Positions 45,701 to 57,042 of a stretch of 64,000 nt of DNA are shown here, piece by piece. The notes beneath the pieces are model-generated. The model saw only the letters and a list, made by a program, of their open reading frames with translations. It did not search any database and was not told the DNA's origin. Position numbers and translations under genes: made by a program. This DNA is from Chaetoderma sp. LZ-2023a (lineage: Eukaryota > Mollusca > Caudofoveata > Chaetodermatida > Chaetodermatidae). Every line of letters begins with the position of its first letter. Within the stretch, counting starts at the first letter, position 1. The stretch covers positions 41,644,429-41,708,428 of the forward strand of contig CM067372.1 of NCBI GenBank assembly GCA_034401795.1, in the 5' to 3' direction.

Positions 45701-48635
45701 TCTGTCTCATGTGAACATCACAAGCTATGATATCTGTTTCATGTGAACATCACAAGCTATGATATCTGTCTCATGTGAACATCACAAACTATGATATCTG
45801 TTTCATGTGAACATCACAAGCTATGATATCTGTCTCATGTGAACATCACAAGCTATGATATCTGTCTCATGTGAACATCACAAACTATGATATATGTTTC
45901 ATGTGAACATCACAAGCTATGATATCTGTCTCATGTGAACATCACAAACTATGATATCTGTCTCATGTGAACATCACAAGCTATGATATCTGTCTCATGT
46001 GAACATAACAAGCTATGATATCTGTCTCATGTGAACATCACAAGCTATGATATCTGTCTCATGTGAACATCACAAGCTATGATATCTGTCTCATGTGAAC
46101 ATCACAAGCTATGATATCTGTCTCATGTGAACATCACAGTCTATGATATCTTCCTCATGTGAACATCACAAGCTATGATATCTGTCTCATGTGAACATCA
46201 CAAGCTATGATATCTGTCTCATGTGAACATCACAAGCTATGATATCTGTTTCATGTGAATATCACAGTCTATGATATCTGTCTCATGTGAATATCACAGT
46301 CTATGATATCTGTCTCATGTGAATATCACAAGCTATGATATCGATCTCATGTGAACATCACAGTCTATGATATCTGTTTCATGTGAATATCACAGTCTAT
46401 GATATCTGTCTCATGTGAACATCGCAAGCTATGATATCGATCTCATGTGAACATCGCAAGCTATGATATCTGTTTCATGTGAATATCGCAGTCTATGATA
46501 TCTGTTTCGTGTGAACATCACAAGCTATGATATCTGTCTCGTGTGAATATCACAGTCTATGATATCTGTCTCGTGTGAATATCACAGTCTATGATATTTG
46601 TCTCATGTGAACATCACAAGCTATGATATCTGTCTCATGTGAACATCACAAGCTATGATATCTGTCTCATGTGAATATCACAGTCTATGATATCTGTCTC
46701 ATGTGAACATCACAAGCTATGATATCTGTCTCATGTGAACATCACAAGCTATGATATCTGTTTCATGTGAATATCACAGTCTATGATATCTGTCTCATGT
46801 GAATATCACAAGCTATGATATCTGTCTCATGTGAATATCACAGTCTATGATAGCTGTCTCATGTGAATATCACAGTCTATGATAGCTGTCTCATGTGAAG
46901 ATCACAAGCTATGATAACTGTTTCATGTGAATATCACAGTCTATGATATCTGTCTCATGTGAATATCACAGTCTATGATATCTGTCTCATGTGAATATCA
47001 CAAGCTATGATATCAATCTCATGTGAACATCTCAGTCTATGATATCTGTTTCATGTGAATATCACAGTCTATGATATCTGTCTCATGTGAACATCACAAG
47101 CTATGATATCGATCTCATGTGAACATCGTAGGCTATGATATCTGTTTCATGTGAATATCACAGTCTATGATATCTGTCTCATGTGGACATCACAAGCTAT
47201 GATATCGATCTCATGTGAACATCGCAAGCTATGATATCTGTTTCATGTGAACATAACAAGCTATGATATCTGTCTCATGTGAACATCACAAGCTATGATA
47301 TCTGTCTCATGTGAACATCACAAGCTATGATATCTGTTCCATGTGAATATCACAGTCTATGATATCTGTCTCATGTGAATATCACAGTCTATGATATCTG
47401 TCTCATGTGAATATCACAAGCTATGATATCGATCTCATGTGAACATCACAGTCTATGATATCTGTTTCATGTGAATATCACAGTCTATGATATCTGTCTC
47501 ATGTGAACATCGCAAGCTATGATATCGATCTCATGTGAACATCGCAAGCTATGATATCTGTTTCATGTGAATATCGCAGTCTATGATATCTGTTTCGTGT
47601 GAACATCACAAGCTATGATATCTGTCTCGTGTGAATATCACAGTCTATGATATCTGTCTCGTGTGAATATCACAGTCTATGATATTTGTCTCATGTGAAC
47701 ATCACAAGCTATGATATCTGTCTCATGTGAACATCACAAGCTATGATATCTGTCTCATGTGAATATCACAGTCTATGATATCTGTCTCATGTGAACATCA
47801 CAAGCTATGATATCTGTCTCATGTGAACATCACAAGCTATGATATCTGTTTCATGTGAATATCACAGTCTATGAGATCTGTCTCATGTGAATATCACAAG
47901 CTATGATATCTGTCTCATGTGAATATCACAGTCTATGATAGCTGTCTCATGTGAATATCACAGTCTATGATAGCTGTCTCATGTGAAGATCACAAGCTAT
48001 GATAACTGTTTCATGTGAATATCACAGTCTATGATATCTGTCTCATGTGAATATCACAGTCTATGATATCTGTCTCATGTGAATATCACAAGCTATGATA
48101 TCAATCTCATGTGAACATCTCAGTCTATGATATCTGTTTCATGTGAATATCACAGTCTATGATATCTGTCTCATGTGAACATCACAAGCTATGATATCGA
48201 TCTCATGTGAACATCGTAGGCTATGATATCTGTTTCATGTGAATATCACAGTCTATGATATCTGTCTCATGTGGACATCACAAGCTATGATATCGATCTC
48301 ATGTGAACATCGCAAGCTATGATATCTGTTTCATGTGAATATCACAGTCTATGATAGCTGTCTCATGTGAACATCACAAGCTATGATATCGATCTCATGT
48401 GAACATCACAAACTATGATATCTGTTTCATGTGAACATCACAAGCTATGATATCTGTCTCGTGTGAACATCACAAACTATGATATCTGGTTCATGTGAAC
48501 ATCACAAGCTATGATATCTGTCTCATGTGAACATCACAAGCTATGATATCTGTCTCATGTGAACATCGCAAGCTATGATATCTGTTTCATGTGACATCAC
48601 AGTCTATGATATCTGCCTCATATGAACATCACAAG
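42797..48635. repeat. 32-bp satellite array, ~182 units, with higher-order repeats
   Basis: Monomer CATGTGAACATCACAAGCTA + TGATATCTGTCT (32 bp). Common variants are GAATATCACAGTC, ATCGATCTC, CATCGCAAGC and GTTTCGTG. Marker combinations recur at exact multiples of 32: the GTGAACATCGCAAGC pair at 44431, 46415 and 47503 (spacings 1,984 = 62 units and 1,088 = 34 units). The right edge at 48635 is the insertion point of DIRS D; the array continues at 55343. Not coding (32 is not a multiple of 3) and not a CRISPR array (no spacers). Confidence 0.98.
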
Positions 48636-48897
48636 TTGTTATTACACCACAAAAACATCCATTACCGTTCAATCACTACTTGCTAAATCAATTATCTGCA
48701 TTTAGCTACCAGAATAAGATTTTTATGCTTGCATACACTCCTCCCCATGCCTATTCCTATAAATATGGACCCTCAACCAGGCTACTGGTTAGGTCCTGGC
48801 ACCAGTCTGTACTCACTCCATAGTGATGCCTGTCACTAAGCGCGCTTGCGCATGCGCACTGGAGCCCAAATAGGAAACGGATTCACTTTTCAATTAT
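48636..48897 (+). repeat. DIRS D left inverted terminal repeat
   Basis: From TTGTTATTACACCAC to ACGGATTCACTTTTC. The reverse complement is at 55023-55310, near-identical over GTGTATGCAAGCATAAAAAT and neighbouring blocks. The outermost ~52 bases are also complementary to 54820-54871. Confidence 0.9.
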
Positions 48898-49619
48898 TCT
48901 GCAAGCAGAACAACTGCACAAATATTATCAGAAAGTTTTTATAGCTTTGCGCTGTGTCATCTTACACTTGAAGGACTTCCTCACGCTAAGATATGCCTAT
49001 TATGAAGTCTATCCTCCCAAAATTATGTTTTTGGAAGTATTTCATGGTTATATTGAACTTTATAACTATGTATATAGATGTTACCGGTTTTCGTGGGTTT
49101 CATTTTCGTGGTAACAACTTTAACATGCCTAAGTCATCATCATATCAAAACACTCTATTACTCCAGTGAACCCTTAATCACTTTCAGTTAAAAGAAAAAA
49201 TAGTGCTTTACAAGGAATTACATTTATTTCCCTATGATAGGAAACAATCTTGAATTTGAATTTTTCCGGCCTTTCTTTGAAAGTCGTTTGCATGTTTCTA
49301 GACTCCTTTTACGGAAATTCTAGGCTGTATGCTTCTTTCGTAATCTTTTTCCGTTTTTTAAGAGGGTTTTATCGACCGATAAATCAAGTGCACGTCCTCA
49401 ATCTGTGAACGAGTTCACTATGTGGAGTATGGAGGACATTTCTGTTTTAAGTGCACTACGTGTACCCCCACATCGATGTGCGGGTTTTGCATAGGGTGGT
49501 CTGCGTTCGTATCTAAGTTTCTTTAAGGATTTTTCGTCCTTACTGCGCTGCCCTATGGTCGTCCTTCCCCTTCCTCCGTTGCTAGTAGACAAAAGCTGTG
49601 TCTTTTGCAATATTCTAAT
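48898..49619. other. DIRS D 5' leader, nothing coding
   Basis: Between the left terminal repeat and the first plausible ATG (49620). AT-rich, with no conserved frame. Short open frames here are on the minus strand and unlike known proteins. Confidence 0.4.
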
Positions 49620-50316
49620 ATGTCTAATCCAGCAGCAACAGAGGGGAGGATTTTTTGGCGAATTCGGAAGCAGTGATAGCTTTATTTGCGAGATTTGAAT
49701 CCTTCGCTGCAGTTTTGACTAAATCTTTAGACGAAAGAATATCTTCTGCCATCATGGAGGCCAAGAAACAGGAAGTTTCTTCTGATTACGACGATAGCCC
49801 GAGGGCTAGCGGGCATTCCCGCAAATGGGGGAAACCGATTCGACTAATGTCAATGCAAGTATTCAGGTTTCTAGAGCGACAAAGCTCTCGAAGGTGGGCT
49901 CAGGTAGTTTACCGGGTCAAACCCACATTAGACTTGAGGGTGATGGGCATAACCCACAAGCCGTGGTGGCGGAGGCTGAGGCTGACGTCCGTAAGTCTGG
50001 TGCTTATGATAATGCCAATTTTTTGGTCATACCGGTCGTCAAGATTCTTCATAGGTCGCCTATAGCTATAGTCCGCATTCTAGTTTTGCTAGTTCTTCCG
50101 GTTCCGTTGGGGTGGATTTGGGTCCTCGGGACTCAGGTTTACTTCCGTTTTCCTGTGTTACTTCCATTCCGTCCGGTTCCGGTTTGTCTTCTGGTTTTGC
50201 AGGACATCCGGGTCTTCAAGAGGGGCGGTTCTTACTTCCGTTCCGACCGTTTCCGGTGTGTGACTAATAAGCTCTTCCGACTTCCGGTTGAGACGTACTT
50301 CCGGGCTAATGAATGA
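49620..50316 (+). pseudogene. DIRS D gag-like region, frameshifted
   Basis: Starts MSNPAATEGR in one frame and shifts to EAVIALFARFESFAAVLTKS and LDERISSAIMEAKKQE, a helical gag-type start. It shifts again near 49825 to LSKVGSGSLPGQTHIRLEG. Assigned by position (after the left repeat, before RNase H) and by helical content, not by a recognised motif. A 140-bp stretch (49883-50020) is repeated at 50351-50490. Confidence 0.4.
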
Positions 50317-51741
50317 ATTAAGAATAAAGAGCAATTAATTAGAGCAAATAAGCTCTCGAAGGTGGGCTCGTGTAGTTCACCGGGTCAAACCCACATTAGA
50401 CTTGAGGGTGACGGGTATAACCATCAAGCCGTGGTGGCGGAGGCTGAAGCTGATGTCCATAAGCCTGGTGTTTATGCTAATGCCAAGGTCTTAGATCAGT
50501 TGTAGTGGATTCAGGTCCTCAGGACAGGGGTTACTTCCATTTCCGGATCTTCCTCCGTTTTTTCCGTATCCGGCCTGACTTCCGGTTTGCGTATTTCCGG
50601 TTCCTATGCTTATTCTGGTTTTTTAATGTACATCCGGGTTCAGTTTCCAGTTGTATTCTTCCGTTTTGCGCACTTCCGATTTCTATTTTTACACTTCCGG
50701 ATTCGTACATCTGGGGATAGGGTCATTACCGGTTTTCATGGTGTTCTATGATTAACTTCCGGTTCTGTCTTCCTTTTTTGGATTTCCGGTGATAGCTCTT
50801 ACTGAGATTCCAGGTTTGTCTTTCCTAGGATCTGGTCATCATTTTGTCTAAGAGTTAGTGTTACTGCAGTAAGTGCTTTCTAAATCGGAATGTTTAGTCG
50901 CTGAAAGTATTAATTCCGAGACATTGCCAGTCTTGAAGTCTCTCTTGGAATTGTAGATATTCAGCATTTATTCTTTTATCAGTGAAACATTTCAACGCAA
51001 TTAAAGACTCTTCCAACTGGTTGCCGGATGGGTTTTTTGTTGGAGTCGATAAGTCAGTGTATTCTACGCATTATCGCTGGATGTCGCAATTAAAATTACT
51101 TTAATTTCATCCAACTTTAGATGGCCAGTTGTCTCCGGGCCGTTCAGCCTTTTTTCGCGTTCTTTTTTTCCTCTTATGTCGGCAGGTTGACATATTTATT
51201 TTATCCACGGGAATTAATTTCTTGAGGAAAATTCCTCTTTATAGCGTAATTCTTAGTCTAATTCTGACAGGCGCTGAAAGGAAAAGTTTCAGTAGTGGAT
51301 TCATAGGGAAGAGAATGGCTCTAAGATTAATGATTACAAGAGCAAGAAAACGCTGAGAATAGAGAAATAAGATTATGGTGAAGGAAGAAGGAATAAAAGC
51401 CGAGTTTTTTCTTCTGCCTTGTCACAGTCATGGTTTAGGTGAGTCTTTTTGCTTAGATTTTTATATCGCCTCTGTTTTTCAGCGTTTTGTTTCGTGATTC
51501 ATCCCATAGTGTTTAATCATAATCTAGTATTAGTGTTTTGTGTATTTAACATCCAGCTGTTCCCGGGATTCATTATCAATCATTCCTTTTTATTAGCATA
51601 TCAAACTCAATGACTTCCGTCTTTACAAGATGATAATATTGTTTCTAAGTCTTTAATAATAATGAGTAAAGATAAGTATAGGTCTCTTCCTCCATCCTCT
51701 GCCCCTTCTCCTTCTAAAGTTTTCTTCTAGTCATGTTCTCC

Positions 51742-51794
<53 letters not shown>

Positions 51795-52354
51795 TCCATC
51801 TTTTCCCCTCCTATGGGGTTTTCCCATATTTCATCTTCTATCAATCCTCTCCTGGGATCTTCTGGTCCTGTTCTTTCCTCTTCATCTACCATTCTCCTTA
51901 ATTCCTCTCTTCCTCTTCTTCCTCCTTTGATCATCTTGATCCGATTGTTTCTGTCGTTCTCTCCTTTGAGCTTGAGTTTCTAATTGTTGATTAAGGTCTG
52001 GGTTTCTCATTGTTTTCTGTTTTTAGGGATTCGTCCCTTGTTCGTTCTTTTATGTCAGCTTTTTTCTCTATTCTTTCCATGTCCTCTGGTCAGGATGTTC
52101 TATCTGTTCACATTCCTTCTGATCAATCTTTTCCTTTTCTGATTCTTTACAGTTTTCTTCTCTTCTAGCTTCCAAGAGGCCTTGCTCTCCTCTTTCCATT
52201 TGAACTGTTGATTCTATGGCCTCTGGTGACTCTTCTCATCTTTTTTCTTTTTCATCTCCTAATCCTTCTTCTATTCTTCTATCCCTAGTCGGTCAGGGCT
52301 GAGGAGATTTTGTCCAGTCAGGGTCTCTTTGGATGACTGGTCCCTGGCTCACTG
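50317..52354 (+). other. DIRS D middle region: duplicated gag piece, TTCCGG-rich and pyrimidine-rich tracts
   Basis: 50351-50490 repeats 49883-50020 (AGCTCTCGAAGGTGGGCTC, GCCGTGGTGGCGGAGGCTGA). 50090-50790 has many copies of ACTTCCGG or TTTCCGG. 51660-52330 is very pyrimidine-rich, with (CT)n at 51745-51787. No RT palm or YxDD motif is recognised, so the RT domain seems to be missing or replaced. Confidence 0.45.
51745..51787. repeat. (CT)n microsatellite
   Basis: About 21 CT units inside the pyrimidine-rich part of DIRS D. Gives Leu-Ser or Arg-Glu frames on either strand; these are not genes. Confidence 0.95.
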
Positions 52355-53198
52355 ATGGATTGCTTAGACTCTATCTTCCTTTTAAGGACAAGTTTTTTTT
52401 ATAGACCTTCCTTCTTTTGTGTCGGCTATTTCCTGATGAGAAGACTCTTCCAAATGTATTTAATGTCCCTTTGGAAGCAGTCGGTTCACTCTATTTACCA
52501 TCAGATTCCCATCAGAGAACACTTGATTCCTCTTCTAGATTTTTGGAAAGACCGTTCTCTGCTTCTGATGGGTGTTCTACTGGTAATGTCCTCCCCTCAG
52601 GCGATTATCTTCACAGACGCTTCTCAGGAGGGATGGGGAGCGGTCTGGGACTCCCTGTTGGTTTCCGGTCTTTGGTCCCTGGAGGAGTCGACAGCCCATA
52701 TCAACATTCTGGAATTGTGTGGTGTCAAGAAGGCTCTCCTTTCATGGTCAGATCTTGTGATAGGTCTCAAAGTCTCGATTCGGTCGGACAATTCGACAGT
52801 GGTCTCTTATATCAACAGGCAGGGGGCTACAAGGTCATCCATCTGTTGTCTATAAGTGTGGAACCTTCTCTTATGGTGTCGCAAGAATCAGATTCTTCTA
52901 GTGTCTCCTCATGTCCCAGGCAGTCTGAATTTTCTTGCGGACAAACTGTCATGTCCCAGGAAATTCGCCCACACAGAGTGGCAGTTAAAGAGGTTGGTTG
53001 TCAAAGCGGTTTTCAGTCTTATGGATCGTCCTCTGGTAGATCTGTTTGCGACATCTCTGAATGCTCAGATCTCCTCTTACATGTCTCTTTTTCCGGACAG
53101 TCAAGCCCTGGCGGTGGATGACCTGTCTCAGTCCTGGACAGGAAAGTTCGTCTATGCGTTCCCTCCAACGATTTTGATTCCGTTAGTGTCAGAGCTCT
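52355..53198 (+). pseudogene. DIRS D RT end and RNase H
   Basis: MRRLFQMYLMSLWKQS resembles the RT connection segment of copy C (RRRRIQLFLMTQWTQ). RNase H follows with acidic residues in IIFTDASQEGWGAVWD (52609), HINILELCGVKKALL and IRSDNSTVVSYINRQ. After a frame change at about 52850 come HVPGSLNFLADKLS and PLVDLFATSLNAQISSY. The pol frame reaches LIPLVSEL and is then interrupted by the MITE at 53199. Confidence 0.8.
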
Positions 53199-53400
53199 AG
53201 ATAAGCAGGGTTTTTGTGTTTTCACCCAGTAAAAATTGCCAATCACCCAATTAATTTTTAACATCATGAGTACTGAAATAGAAAATCACCAAATTAATTT
53301 CAGTTCTCTTGCTAATAATGTATAATAGCCAATTAAATTCCAAAGAAACCCAATTTACAAAATTTCTAAGTGAATCACCCAATTATTGAAAAGCTTATCT
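53199..53400. mobile_element. hAT-type MITE, 202 bp, in DIRS D
   Basis: Terminal AGATAAGC at 53199-53206 and GCTTATCT at 53393-53400 are perfect complements. They are flanked on both sides by the 8-bp AGAGCTCT (53191-53198 and 53401-53408). An 8-bp target duplication is typical of hAT. The interior is AT-rich, with CACCCAATTAATTTTTAAC and similar words repeated in both directions. The pol homology carries on across it. Confidence 0.85.
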
Positions 53401-54510
53401 AGAGCTCTGGTTAGTGTTGAAGTATGTCAAAGATCAAATATGCAAGATTCTTTTATAGCTCCTTTTTGGTCAAAGAGGATTTGGTTTGTAGACCTAGATC
53501 TCCTGGTAGACTTCCCTCGTCTTCTTCCATTCTCCCAGGATCTTCTGTCTCAAGTAAGAGGTCTTTGTCTTCATCCAAACTCAGAAATCTTCAGTCTGTG
53601 TGTTTGGAGAATATCGAAACTAAAGTCTACGAGAATAAAGTTTCTTCAAGATCTTCAGTAATTATCAGTTCTTCCAGAAGAGAGTCGAACTGCAGAGTTT
53701 ACGAGTGTCGACTTAAAATTTTTGGAGAATGGTGTTCAGACCAAGGTCTCGTGCCCGATTCTGTTTCTATTCCCCAAGTATTAGACTTTTTTAACATATC
53801 TCTTTGATTTCTTCCATTTATCAACTAATTTGGTTAAGGGATATAGATTTTCTCTGGCATCTTCTTCCTTGCTTTCTGTATGCCGATGTCAAGGACACTA
53901 AGACCTTTAATAGTTTTTATTAGAGGTCTAGGCAATATTCGTCCTCCGATAGCTAAGCCTTTACGTTCATGGAACTTGGCTTTGGTTCTTCAAGTGCTGG
54001 CAGGCCGTCATTTTGAACCTCTTTCCTCTTGGTATTAACGGCCTAAAGGGAGAGATTTATAGTTTCAGAAGACGGTTTAGTTTTAATCCCAGAAGGGTTT
54101 TTTTAATCTAAAACGCAGTCTAACCGGTTTCCTGCTAGTCCGATCATTTAAAAATCATTATCGTCTTTTTCGCCTTCCGATAAACTCTGATGTCCTGTTA
54201 GGGCATTAAGAATGTACAAACAGCGAACTGATTTCAAAAGATTTGATCCGTCCCTTTTATGTTTTTCTTATGCGGAAGAGTTAACTAAACCGGTCTCAAA
54301 GTTTACGATATCCTGATGGAGTTGGGAGACGATTAAGCTTTGTTACGAGATTGCTTCTCCGGAACAAATTAATCTCCCATATTAAAGCTCACGATGTTAG
54401 AGGAATGGCTTCCTCTTTTGCACTTTTTGCCTGTTCGTTTTTTAGATGAAGTCATACAGGTTGCAGGATGAAAATCTGAATCCTCTTTTACAACCTTTTA
54501 TCTGAAAGAT
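53401..54510 (+). pseudogene. DIRS D pol tail and tyrosine recombinase remnant
   Basis: IAPFWSKRIWFVDLDLLVDF (53450) equals the pol tail of copies A and C. The recombinase follows as YECRLKIFGEWCSDQGLVP (53700), then in changing frames RGLGNIRPPIAKPLRSWNLA (53925), CPVRALRMYKQRTDF (54193), AHDVRGMASSFALF (54386) and FTTFYLKD (54488). His-x-x-Arg and the final Tyr region survive, but the Trp between them is now a TGA stop and several other stops and shifts occur. It cannot be active. Confidence 0.75.
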
Positions 54511-54819
54511 CAGAGTGCAGCAGCCTCCTTCTTTCGTGATATTATGATTTTAACCAATATAGCTGAAGACCATTTACCAAGCACATCTCGCCATTTTCGT
54601 TAAGTCTGTAAGAAATGGTGAGAGTTTATTTTGGTTTTTATTTATCTCTAAGTTCAAATTTTCCTTATTTGATAATCATGGTGTGATTGATTTAAATGCA
54701 CTGTTATATTATGTTATTAACATTTGGATAAGATTGGTTTGATTTTTATCCTTGTTTGATTGATTCTCAAATCGCCTCCCACCTAATGTTTTAAGTGGGG
54801 CACTGACCAAATCTACGGG
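54511..54819. other. DIRS D 3' non-coding stretch
   Basis: Between the recombinase remnant and the internal complementary region. No motif recognised beyond AT-richness. Confidence 0.4.
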
Positions 54820-54950
54820 TTTAGCAAGTAGTGATTGAACGGTAATGGATGTTTTTGTGGTGTAATAACAACCCCCCCACAGACCCCCCTTGCGGGTTGG
54901 TCTGTTGTTTTATTAACCACTATAAAAACATACTTACCGTTCAATCACTA
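54820..54950 (+). repeat. DIRS D internal complementary region
   Basis: 54820-54871 (TTTAGCAAGTAGTGATTGAA ... GTAATAACAA) is the reverse complement of the left end starting at 48636. 54872-54950 (CCCCCCCACAG ... TCAATCACTA) is the reverse complement of the right end up to 55342. The two halves meet at 54871/54872. This bipartite piece is the DIRS-1 hallmark thought to template end restoration during circle formation. Confidence 0.92.
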
Positions 54951-55022
54951 CGACCCGGCCTCAGCCACCCCGCGTGGAATTGATTTGAGAATTTGCTTAT
55001 AATATTTGGCACTTAAATTCAG

Positions 55023-55342
55023 AAAAGTGAATCTGTTTCCTATTTGGGCTCCAGTGCGCATACGCTAGCGCGCTTAGTGACAGGCGTCACTATGGAGTGA
55101 GTACAGACTGGTGCCAGTCTATATCAGTTAATATACTGGAGATGGACCTAACCAGTAGCCTGGTTGAGGGGCCATATTTATAGGAATAGGCATGGGGAGG
55201 AGTGTATGCAAGCATAAAAATCTTATTCTGGTAGCTAAATGCAGATAATTGATTTAGCAAGTAGTGATTGAATGGTAAAGTATGTTTTTATAGTGGTTAA
55301 TAAAACAACAGACCAACCCGCAAGGGGGTACTGTGGGGGGTT
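55023..55342 (+). repeat. DIRS D right inverted terminal repeat with extension
   Basis: Complement of 48636-48897, plus about 35 extra bases (CAGACCAACCCGCAAGGGGG ... GGGGGGTT) absent from the left end, as in DIRS-1. The extension is represented in the internal complementary region. Confidence 0.9.
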
Positions 55343-56395
55343 ATAATATCTGTCTCGTGTGAACATCACAAGCTATGATATCTGTTTCATCTGAACATCA
55401 CAAGCTATGATATCTGTCTCATGTGAACATCACAAGCTATGATATCTGTTTCATGTGAACATCACAAGCTATGATATCTGTCTCATGTGAACATCACAAG
55501 CTATGATATCTGTCTCATGTGAACATCACAGGCTTTGGTATCTGCCTCATGTGAACATCACAAGCATAAAAATCTTATTCTGGTAGCTAAATGCAGATAA
55601 TTGATTTAGCAAGTAGTGATTGAATGGTAAGTATGTTTTTATAGTGGTTAATAAAACAACAGACCAACCCGCAAGGGGGTACTGTGGGGGGTTATGATAT
55701 CTGTCTCGTGTGAACATCACAAGCTATGATATCTGTTTCATCTGAACATCACAAGCTATGATATCTGTCTCATGTGAACATCACAAGCTATGATATCTGT
55801 TTCATGTGAACATCACAAGCTATGATATCTGTTTCATGTGAACATCACACGCTATGATATCTGTCTCATGTGAACATCACAAGCTATGATATCTGTCTCA
55901 TGTGAACATCACAGGCTTTGGTATCTGCCTCATGTGAACATCACAGGCTGTGATATCTGTCTCATGTGAACATCACAAGCTATGATATCTGTTTCATGTG
56001 AACATAACAAGCTATGATATCTGTTTCATGTGAGCATCATAAGCTATGATATCTGCCTCGTGTGAACATCACACGCTATGATACCTGTCTCATGTGATCA
56101 TCACAGGCTTTGGTATCTGCCTCATGTGAACATCACAGGCTATGATATCTGTCTCATGTGAACATTACAAGCTATGATATCTGTTTCATGTGAACATCAC
56201 AGGCTATGATATCTGTCTCATGTGAACATTACAATTTATGATATCTATCTCATGTGAACATCACAAGCTATGATATCTGTCTCATGTGAACATCACAAGC
56301 AATGATATCTGTCTCATGTGAACATTTCAAGCTATGATATCTGTCTCATGTGAACATCACAAGCTATGATATCTGCCTCATGTGACATGATAATC
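55343..56395. repeat. 32-bp satellite, right part
   Basis: About 29 further 32-bp units, more diverged toward the right (GGCTTTGGTATCTGCCTC variants), fading out near 56395. Interrupted at 55562-55696 by a copy of the DIRS D right end. Confidence 0.95.
55562..55696 (+). repeat. Duplicate of DIRS D right end inside the satellite
   Basis: AAGCATAAAAATCTTATTCT ... GGGGGGTTATGATATCTG repeats 55210-55345 with one or two differences. The offset is 352 bp, exactly 11 satellite units, so it arose by duplication of transposon end plus satellite and not by a second insertion. Confidence 0.9.
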
Positions 56396-56644
56396 TACAA
56401 GATGTGGTTCATGTGACATGACAAGCTTTGAGATGTTACATGTAAGGTGTGACGCATGACATCATGGGCTATGGGTTATGAAGTGTTTCTGTACAGCTGA
56501 CACAAGAAGCTATAAAAGAACAACTTAATATGTACAGTGCTTGCTCTAAATAAAGTAAGAGCTTTTAATTCTCGAAATGTCTGGTTGTGCAGTTTCCTGT
56601 ATCGAGCACATCAAGATAACACTTTGATGACAGAATGAATGCTG
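56396..56644. other. Spacer after the satellite
   Basis: Degenerate satellite words (ATGTGACATGACAAGCTTTG), then unassigned AT-rich sequence. No gene. Confidence 0.4.
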
Positions 56645-56881
56645 TTAACCTATTAACACTCATGTTGGCCAAAAATGGCTTCTGCAGTGGCTTTGAGAAA
56701 TGTCCATTTGCAGACCAAGAGAGAACGATTTTTTTTAATTTTCCACTTGAATGACTGGCTCGGGTATCGAGCCAGTCATTCTAGGGATAAACTTTCAGAA
56801 ATAATCTTTTCTTGATTTACTATTGGTCATCTATGAGAAAATTAAGGTTTTGTAAAACAAATTTGAGAATTAAAGGGTTAA
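56645..56881. mobile_element. piggyBac-type MITE, copy 3, with perfect internal hairpin
   Basis: TTAA at 56645 followed by CC. The right end AATTAAAGGG is followed by TTAA at 56878-56881. The central hairpin is AATGACTGGCTCG (56750-56762), loop GGTAT, CGAGCCAGTCATT (56768-56780). Same family as 11101 and 30945. Confidence 0.75.
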
Positions 56882-57042
56882 AAACAGATAAAATGTAAAT
56901 CTCTGTATCTGGGTAGACATTTAAAGTGTATTTTTGCCATGAATGTTCTGATGTACCAAACTTTTACTGGACACTGTGATGCTCTTACCTATGAATCCAC
57001 GCCATGCATTTAATGATAAAACATTCTGTGCTCTATTTCCAG

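Larger units (their letters stand above)
48636..55342 (+). mobile_element. DIRS-type retrotransposon copy D (second family), inserted in the satellite
   Basis: Left inverted terminal repeat 48636-48897, right 55023-55342, internal complementary region 54820-54950. Inside are a gag-like region, a pyrimidine-rich stretch without RT motifs, the RT C-terminal end, RNase H and a broken tyrosine recombinase. The satellite reads ...CATCACAAG before it and TATAATATCTGTCT after it, so insertion was nearly clean, without target duplication, as expected for recombinase-mediated integration. More AT-rich than copies A-C. A 202-bp MITE sits in the coding region. Confidence 0.85.

Noticed and set aside
42797..48635. 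CRISPR-like regular array
   Set aside because: The 32-bp units are contiguous with no spacers, and the sequence is from an animal genome.
51731..51934. Arg-Glu rich minus-strand frame and Leu-Ser rich plus-strand frame
   Set aside because: Translation of a CT microsatellite and pyrimidine-rich tract.
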